25,741 nt of DNA from CAYOMP01 sp964405075. GTDB taxonomy: Bacteria > Bacillota > Clostridia > Lachnospirales > Lachnospiraceae. A program made the translations under genes and the position numbers. The notes under the pieces were generated by a model, which worked only from the letters and a program-made list of their open reading frames with translations, made no database searches and had not been told where the DNA came from. Of the stretch, positions 21,086 through 25,741 are shown piece by piece. Numbering within the stretch: position 1 is the first letter of the stretch; the number at the start of each line of letters is the position of its first letter. The stretch covers positions 1 to 25,741 of the forward strand of contig CAYOMP010000027.1 of assembly GCA_964405075.1 (NCBI GenBank). Direction: 5' to 3'.

Positions 21086-22993
21086 ATGGACTTTTCTTAT
21101 GGAAATAGTGGAATTAATAATTCAATAGCTGGAAACAATGTAAATGGTATGATTACATCTGTAAGTCAAAACATGCCAAATTCGTCCGTAGAAGGTACTA
21201 ATGCTGTGCCTATAGATATTATGCAAGCAAAACCTGGGCAGGCTTTTACTGGTGAAATATCTAATATGTCTGGTGAAACAGTGACTATTTCTTTGGGGAA
21301 TGGACAAAGCTTTAATGCTAAGCTAGAGGCAGATGTTGATATATTTATGGGACAAAAACTTAATTTTTTAATTAAGTCAAATAACGGGTCGACTATCGAA
21401 ATAAAACCTTTATATGATACTTTGGGACAGAATCCGGCAGTGGAAAAAGCTATAACAGAATCTGGGATAGAGAATAATATTAAAAATGCCAATATAATTT
21501 TGGCTATGATTAGAGAAGGAATGTCTATTGACAAGCAATCTGTAACCAGGATGTTAAGAAGTATTAATGCTAATCCTCAGGCTGACATAGCAACTATTGT
21601 CAAAATGAATAAATTAGGTATTCCTGTCAATGAAAATAATGTAGCTCAGTTTGAAAATTATCAAAACTATGAACACAGGATTGTAAAAGATATGGATGGT
21701 TTGGCTAATCAGATTCCTGAGGTACTAAAGGAAATAATAGATAGTGGCAATAAAAACGAAGGCTTATTATTTAATAATAAAATTATTGATATTTTGAACG
21801 GAAAAACACAGGATACTGTTGAGAATACAACTGAGAAAAATGTTATAATAGATGAAAATGGTAACAAAATTCCATTGAATAATAGTGAAGTAAATAACGA
21901 CAAGATTAATCAGTCTAATGGTGAAAAATCCTATGAGATTTTACATAATAGTCAGACGGAGACAGAAAATGGTGAAAAGATAACGGGCAACCAATCTGGT
22001 GAAAAAAATCTGAATATCAATAGTGATGAAAAATATAATCAGACAGTAAATAGTAATGAAATCAATATGTTTTCTAAGAAGGATGCAGATGGAAATGTGG
22101 TACTATCAGGAAAAGAAAATGTGGCTGATGAGACTAAAATGCCACAGGATTCAAGTCGTGTAGAAAATACATTGTCTGAACAACAAAGACAGGTTTTAGC
22201 AGGTAAGCTAGAAGGTTTTGGAATAGAAAAAGAGGTAATTGATAAAGTAAAAACGGGTGATATTGAAACAAAAGAATTGCTTAATTTACTTAAAGAGAAT
22301 GTGTTTGATAAAGGTATTGGATTAAATAAAAATGAAACCTTTAAAGAGAAAGTTACGGAGTTAATTGCGTCAAAAGAATATGCATTGTTATTAAAAAATG
22401 CTATTAAATCAGAATGGTTACTCAAACCATCAGATGTTGAAAAGATGGAAGATATGAAAGAGTATTATAATAAATTGAATACCCAGACAAAGGAATTAAT
22501 GGCTGCATTTGAGAGTTTTGGAAAAGAAAATTCTCAAGGCTATAAGAATGCTTCAAATATGCGTGATAATTTGGAATTTATGAATCAGCTAAATAGAAGC
22601 TACACATATATGCAGATTCCAATTCAATTTTCAAACGAAGATGCCCATAGCGATTTATATGTATACACTAACAAAAAGAATTTAAAAAATTATGATGGAA
22701 ATTTAAGTGTAATGTTGCATTTGGATATGGAAGTATTGGGAATGACAGATGTTTATTTGGAAATGTCTCCAGGCAAGCAGGTTACTGCCAAATTTTCCAT
22801 GAAAAATAAGGAATCAATAAGTATTGTTGAAGAAAATATGGAAAAGCTTATAGCAGCCTTGGAAGAAAAAGGTTATAAGATTAAGGCAAATGTTACAAAA
22901 CAGGAAAAAGAACCTGATTTTGTTGAGGATTTTTTGGAAAAAGATAAAGTTATGACTTCTATGAAGAGATTTTCATTTGATGTAAGGATGTGA
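21086..22993 (+). CDS. YlqG-position protein with FliK-like C-terminal domain
   Basis: A 635-aa soluble protein. Residues about 40-105 look like a small beta domain (QAFTGEISNMSGETVTISLGN). Residues about 110-230 are helical. About 230-350 is Asn/Glu/Ser-rich low complexity. From about 505 the pattern resembles the FliK C-terminal (Flg_hook/T3S4) domain: MQIPIQF, then LHLDMEVLGMTDVYLEM (up to 560) in place of LxPxxLGxVxVxL, then a strand-turn-strand with QVTAKFSM and a helix LIAALEEKGYKIKANV. In flagella this domain contacts FlhB to switch export specificity. The gene order rnhB-this-FlhB-C-like matches B. subtilis ylqG-ylqH. The FliK resemblance is my pattern reading, not a search result. 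ATG 21086 follows AGGGGTG. Confidence 0.65.
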   Translation: MDFSYGNSGINNSIAGNNVNGMITSVSQNMPNSSVEGTNAVPIDIMQAKPGQAFTGEISNMSGETVTISLGNGQSFNAKLEADVDIFMGQKLNFLIKSNNGSTIEIKPLYDTLGQNPAVEKAITESGIENNIKNANIILAMIREGMSIDKQSVTRMLRSINANPQADIATIVKMNKLGIPVNENNVAQFENYQNYEHRIVKDMDGLANQIPEVLKEIIDSGNKNEGLLFNNKIIDILNGKTQDTVENTTEKNVIIDENGNKIPLNNSEVNNDKINQSNGEKSYEILHNSQTETENGEKITGNQSGEKNLNINSDEKYNQTVNSNEINMFSKKDADGNVVLSGKENVADETKMPQDSSRVENTLSEQQRQVLAGKLEGFGIEKEVIDKVKTGDIETKELLNLLKENVFDKGIGLNKNETFKEKVTELIASKEYALLLKNAIKSEWLLKPSDVEKMEDMKEYYNKLNTQTKELMAAFESFGKENSQGYKNASNMRDNLEFMNQLNRSYTYMQIPIQFSNEDAHSDLYVYTNKKNLKNYDGNLSVMLHLDMEVLGMTDVYLEMSPGKQVTAKFSMKNKESISIVEENMEKLIAALEEKGYKIKANVTKQEKEPDFVEDFLEKDKVMTSMKRFSFDVRM

Positions 22994-22998
22994 TTAAT

Positions 22999-23292
22999 GT
23001 GAATGATAAAAAAGAAAAACATATTAATAAAACAGCAGTAGCATTGTCATATAGTCCAGATGAAAGGGCGCCTAAAGTCATAGCTTCAGGAAAGGGATAT
23101 TTAGCAGATAAAATCATAGAAAGTGCTAAAAATGCAGAAATACCTTTACATAAAGATGAAAAATTAGCCTCTTCGTTAGCAAAAATAGAAGTGGGCGATA
23201 TGATACCGCCAGAGCTATATGAAGTTGTAGCAGAAGTGTTAGCATATGTGGATGAATGTGATAAAATAAAGAGGAAATTAAGTGAAAAGTAG
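22999..23292 (+). CDS. Free-standing FlhB C-terminal-like protein (YlqH-like)
   Basis: A 97-aa protein corresponding to the cytoplasmic domain of the flagellar export switch protein FlhB. It has AVALSYSPDERAPKVIASGKGYLADKIIESA, then IPLHKDEKLASSLAKIEVGDMIPPELYEVVAEVLAYV, matching FlhB from after the self-cleavage site onward. The NPTH cleavage motif itself is missing: INKTAVAL stands where NPTHYAVAL would be, so it looks like a permanently 'cleaved' form. There is no membrane part. The GTG at 22999 is 10 nt from AAGGA (22984-22988); a GTG at 22990 overlaps the previous stop but is 1 nt from the ribosome site. It overlaps yraN by 11 nt. Confidence 0.87.
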   Translation: MNDKKEKHINKTAVALSYSPDERAPKVIASGKGYLADKIIESAKNAEIPLHKDEKLASSLAKIEVGDMIPPELYEVVAEVLAYVDECDKIKRKLSEK

Positions 23293-23644
23293 TAAGAGAG
23301 AAATTGGTACATTATATGAGGAAAAAGCATCAGACTATTTAGAAGATAGAGGTTTTGAAATAATTGAGAGAAATTTCAGATGTAAATTAGGAGAAATTGA
23401 TATAATTGCAAAAAAGGGTGGATATATCCATTTTATTGAGGTAAAATATCGTAGGGAATCTAATTATGGAAATCCATTAGAAGCAGTTAATTATAAAAAA
23501 CAGAGGATAATATCAAGGGTTGCACTGGTTTTTATGAGTAGAAATGGATTAGAAAATGATACGCCAGTGAGTTTTGACGTAATTTCTATATTAGGGGAGA
23601 AGACGGAATTTTTTGAAAATGCATTTGAGTTTGTAGGATACTAA
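23282..23644 (+). CDS. yraN: YraN-family (UPF0102) nuclease-fold protein
   Basis: A 120-aa protein of the UPF0102 family, predicted to be an endonuclease-like Holliday-junction-resolvase fold with no settled role. The fold's signature GEIDII (37-42), with E38 and D40, and FIEVKYR (51-57), with E53 and K55, is present, as is the N-terminal GTLYEEKASDYLEDRG helix. GTG at 23282 is 7 nt after GAGGA. It overlaps the preceding gene, so translation is likely coupled. Association with rnhB is common in bacteria. Confidence 0.92.
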   Translation: MKSSKREIGTLYEEKASDYLEDRGFEIIERNFRCKLGEIDIIAKKGGYIHFIEVKYRRESNYGNPLEAVNYKKQRIISRVALVFMSRNGLENDTPVSFDVISILGEKTEFFENAFEFVGY

Positions 23645-23662
23645 ATTTGGAGGATTGACAAG

Positions 23663-24511
23663 GTGGATATTGCATTTAAGATAAATCGTAGCAATAGTGA
23701 TATCAATTTAAAAAATGGGGATGTTCCTTATTTGTTTTTTGATAAATTAAATGAAATGGAAATTGTAAAAAATGGTTTTTCAACTAGATTGGGTGGAGTT
23801 AGTAAGGGACATTTATCAACAATGAATTTGGCATTTGAACGTGGAGATGAACCGGAAAATGTTTTGGAAAATTATAAGATAATGGCTAAAACATTAGGTG
23901 TTGATTTCAACAAAATGGTTCTTTCAAAACAGACCCATACAACTAATATCTTAAGGGTAACAAAAGAACATTTTGGAATGGGAATTACAAAAGAAAGAAA
24001 TTATGACAATATAGATGGTTTGGTTACTAATGAAAAAGGTGTGACGCTTGTGACATTATATGCAGATTGTGTGCCACTACTGTTTGTAGACCCTGTAAAT
24101 GAAGCTATAGGAGCCAGTCATTCGGGATGGAAGGGAACTGTAAATAAAATGGGTAAGTGCACTGTTGAGAGAATGACTAAAGAGTTTGGAACTAAACCTG
24201 AAGATTTGGTAGTTGCTATAGGACCTTCTATTTGTCAGAAGTGTTACGAAGTTAGTGAAGATGTAATAGATGAATTTAGAAAAAAATTTACTAAAAAGGT
24301 AATTAAAGACATATGTTATCAAAAAGATAATGGAAAATATCAATTAGATTTGTGGAAGGCTAATCATTACGTGCTGATTGAGGCTGGTGTTAAACCAGAA
24401 AACATTTCAACAACCAACATATGTACATGCTGTAATAGTGAATTGTTATTTTCTCATAGGGCATCACAGGGCATGCGAGGAAATATGGGAGCGTTTATGA
24501 CATTAAAGTAA
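23663..24511 (+). CDS. pgeF: PgeF/YfiH-type laccase-domain protein
   Basis: A 282-aa cytosolic protein of the Cu-oxidase_4 (DUF152) family. E. coli YfiH/PgeF acts as a peptidoglycan editing factor removing L-Ser from UDP-MurNAc; related proteins act on purine nucleosides. The metal-site residues H92 (KQTH), C136 (ADCVPLL) and H153 (HSGWKG) are present, as are IGPSICQKCYEV and the C-terminal CTCCNSELLFSHRASQGMRGNMGAF. The GTG start at 23663 follows GGAGG (23649-23653) by 9 nt. It starts 18 nt after yraN and is likely in the same operon. Confidence 0.9.
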   Translation: MDIAFKINRSNSDINLKNGDVPYLFFDKLNEMEIVKNGFSTRLGGVSKGHLSTMNLAFERGDEPENVLENYKIMAKTLGVDFNKMVLSKQTHTTNILRVTKEHFGMGITKERNYDNIDGLVTNEKGVTLVTLYADCVPLLFVDPVNEAIGASHSGWKGTVNKMGKCTVERMTKEFGTKPEDLVVAIGPSICQKCYEVSEDVIDEFRKKFTKKVIKDICYQKDNGKYQLDLWKANHYVLIEAGVKPENISTTNICTCCNSELLFSHRASQGMRGNMGAFMTLK

Positions 24512-24573
24512 GCTTAATTAATTCATAGAGTTTTTTATGATGATTAAGATGATTTGCAAAGGAGAAGTTAAAA

Positions 24574-25614
24574 ATGAAAGAGATGGTTGTGAATTTTAAA
24601 GATATGTGGAAAGGGCTGTTATTGTGTCTAATTATAGCCATTCCGTCATGGATACTTGGAAAACAATTTCCTATAATCGGTGGTCCGGTTATTGCAATTA
24701 TTTTAGGAATGATAATAACCATATTTATAAAGGATAAGTCTTTGCTTCAAAAAGGAATAACATTTACTTCGAAGAAGATTCTTCAGTATGCTGTGATTTT
24801 ATTGGGATTTGGATTAAACTTGTCCGTAATATTAGAAACAGGTAAGCAATCATTACCAATAATTATTTCTACAATAACAGTTTCTTTGGTAATTGCTTTT
24901 GTTATGCATAAAGTAATGCATATACCTTCAAAGATTGCTACATTGGTAGGTGTAGGGTCGTCAATTTGTGGTGGTTCAGCTATCGCAGCAACAGCACCTG
25001 TAATTGATGCTGATGATGAGGAAGTAGCACAGGCTATATCTGTTATATTCTTCTTTAATGTATTGGCAGCTATTATTTTCCCTAATATGGGAACAATTCT
25101 TGGATTTGCACAAAACAGTGGAGACGCTTTTGGTATATTTGCAGGAACTGCAATAAATGATACATCTTCTGTTACTGCTGCAGCATCAACATGGGATAAT
25201 ATGTATTCATTAGGTTCAGCCACATTAGATAAGGCAGTAACTGTTAAATTAACCAGAACATTAGCTATAATACCAATAACATTAGTTTTAGCATTTATAA
25301 GAACCAAAAAGGAAAAAAATTCTGGTGAAAAAGTAGATATTAAGAAGATATTCCCTGTATTTATTTTATATTTTGTTTTAGCATCAATTATTACAACAAT
25401 TGCTACAGAGTGCGGAGTTTCAGCAGATTTTTTTAAACCTATAAAGGATGTAAGTAAATTCTTCATAGTGTTGGCTATGGCGGCTATTGGAATTAATACT
25501 GATATAGTTAAGTTGGTAAAAACAGGTGGTAAACCTCTTGTTATGGGATTTACCTGCTGGGTTGGAATTACATTAGTGAGTTTATTAATGCAACATTTAT
25601 TGGGTATTTGGTAA
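24574..25614 (+). CDS. YeiH-family (UPF0324) putative exporter
   Basis: A 346-aa polytopic membrane protein with about ten segments, of the YeiH/PSE (putative sulfate exporter, PF03601) family. Diagnostic regions are LLGFGLNLSVILETGKQSLP, VGVGSSICGGSAIAATAPVIDADDEEVAQAIS, GIFAGTAINDTSSVTAAAS and the C-terminal LAMAAIGINTDI. Proposed substrates are sulfate or sulfite-type anions; direct evidence in the family is limited and the context gives no hint. An AAAGGAGA site lies 7 nt before ATG 24574. The 62-nt gap after pgeF holds no strong terminator. Confidence 0.9.
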   Translation: MKEMVVNFKDMWKGLLLCLIIAIPSWILGKQFPIIGGPVIAIILGMIITIFIKDKSLLQKGITFTSKKILQYAVILLGFGLNLSVILETGKQSLPIIISTITVSLVIAFVMHKVMHIPSKIATLVGVGSSICGGSAIAATAPVIDADDEEVAQAISVIFFFNVLAAIIFPNMGTILGFAQNSGDAFGIFAGTAINDTSSVTAAASTWDNMYSLGSATLDKAVTVKLTRTLAIIPITLVLAFIRTKKEKNSGEKVDIKKIFPVFILYFVLASIITTIATECGVSADFFKPIKDVSKFFIVLAMAAIGINTDIVKLVKTGGKPLVMGFTCWVGITLVSLLMQHLLGIW

Positions 25615-25676
25615 AAGAAATAGAAAACTTAGAAGTTGTTGGGTTAATTTATTTGTGTATTAATATAGACTTTTCT

Positions 25677-25704
25677 TTGACAACATAGACACATTTACTA
25701 TTTT
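25677..25704 (+). promoter_or_regulatory. Weak candidate promoter at the window end
   Basis: TTGACA (25677-25682) and TATTTT (25699-25704) with 16 nt between. Any gene it drives lies beyond the window. The 127 nt after the YeiH stop otherwise show nothing. Confidence 0.3.
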
Positions 25705-25741
25705 GATATTAATTTAAATTGAATCAGAACAATGCATTCAG

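Noticed and set aside
24783..25466. A 227-codon minus-strand frame opposite the YeiH-family gene (similar ones opposite the ThrE and rbgA genes).
   Set aside because: No ribosome site or recognisable domain, and the plus-strand genes are well-supported families; these are antisense shadows.
25615..25625. AAAAGAAATAG after the YeiH gene equals the end of the 86-bp element.
   Set aside because: Only 11 A-rich bases match and none of the hairpins is present; chance is sufficient.

Overview
The window is AT-rich chromosomal DNA of a Clostridia-type Firmicute, most likely a Lachnospiraceae-like organism. This rests on low GC, strong AGGAGG ribosome binding sites, TTG/GTG starts, A-rich codon use, and the ylxM-ffh-rpsP-khpA-rimM-trmD / rplS-rbgA-rnhB-ylqG-ylqH backbone known from Bacillus and relatives. 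No species call is justified from the sequence alone. I see no tRNA, rRNA, CRISPR array, transposase or phage gene.

Layout. (1) 77-4330, plus strand: thyA and folA (dTMP synthesis and dihydrofolate recycling) behind a clear promoter, then an AEC-family transporter and a CbxX/SpoVK-type AAA+ ATPase with an unrecognised N-terminal half. (2) 4342-6252, minus strand: an ABC-F ATPase, convergent with the AAA gene. A perfect 13-bp terminator hairpin is shared with its own last codons. (3) 6280-6931: a 650-nt gene-poor stretch with two diverged copies of a composite palindromic repeat, flanking a promoter. (4) 6932-10278: a DUF1653 protein, a split ThrE/YjjPB-type exporter, an SDR oxidoreductase and a small metallophosphoesterase, tightly spaced. 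(5) 10381-13995: the SRP/ribosome cluster ylxM-ffh-rpsP-khpA-rimM-trmD, with two terminator-like hairpins between khpA and rimM. (6) 14078-17258: an insertion relative to the Bacillus gene order, containing guanine deaminase and a two-module membrane protein (DUF4203-like). (7) 17293-23644: rplS with its own promoter, leader and terminator, then lepB-rbgA-lepB-rnhB, a FliK-like protein next to a free-standing FlhB-C-like protein, and yraN. (8) 23663-25614: pgeF and a YeiH-family exporter.

The most interesting signals are non-coding. An 86-bp element occurs twice (14078-14163 and 18632-18717, 79/86 identical, no gaps). It folds as a three-way junction, and its seven differences fall in loops, flanks or pairings, including one C-G to U-A compensatory change; no helix is broken. 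Both copies lie where gene order departs from Bacillus. A second family of composite palindromes sits at 6313-6474 and 6736-6869. Among proteins, the FliK-like/FlhB-C-like pair is notable because no other export-apparatus gene is present here.
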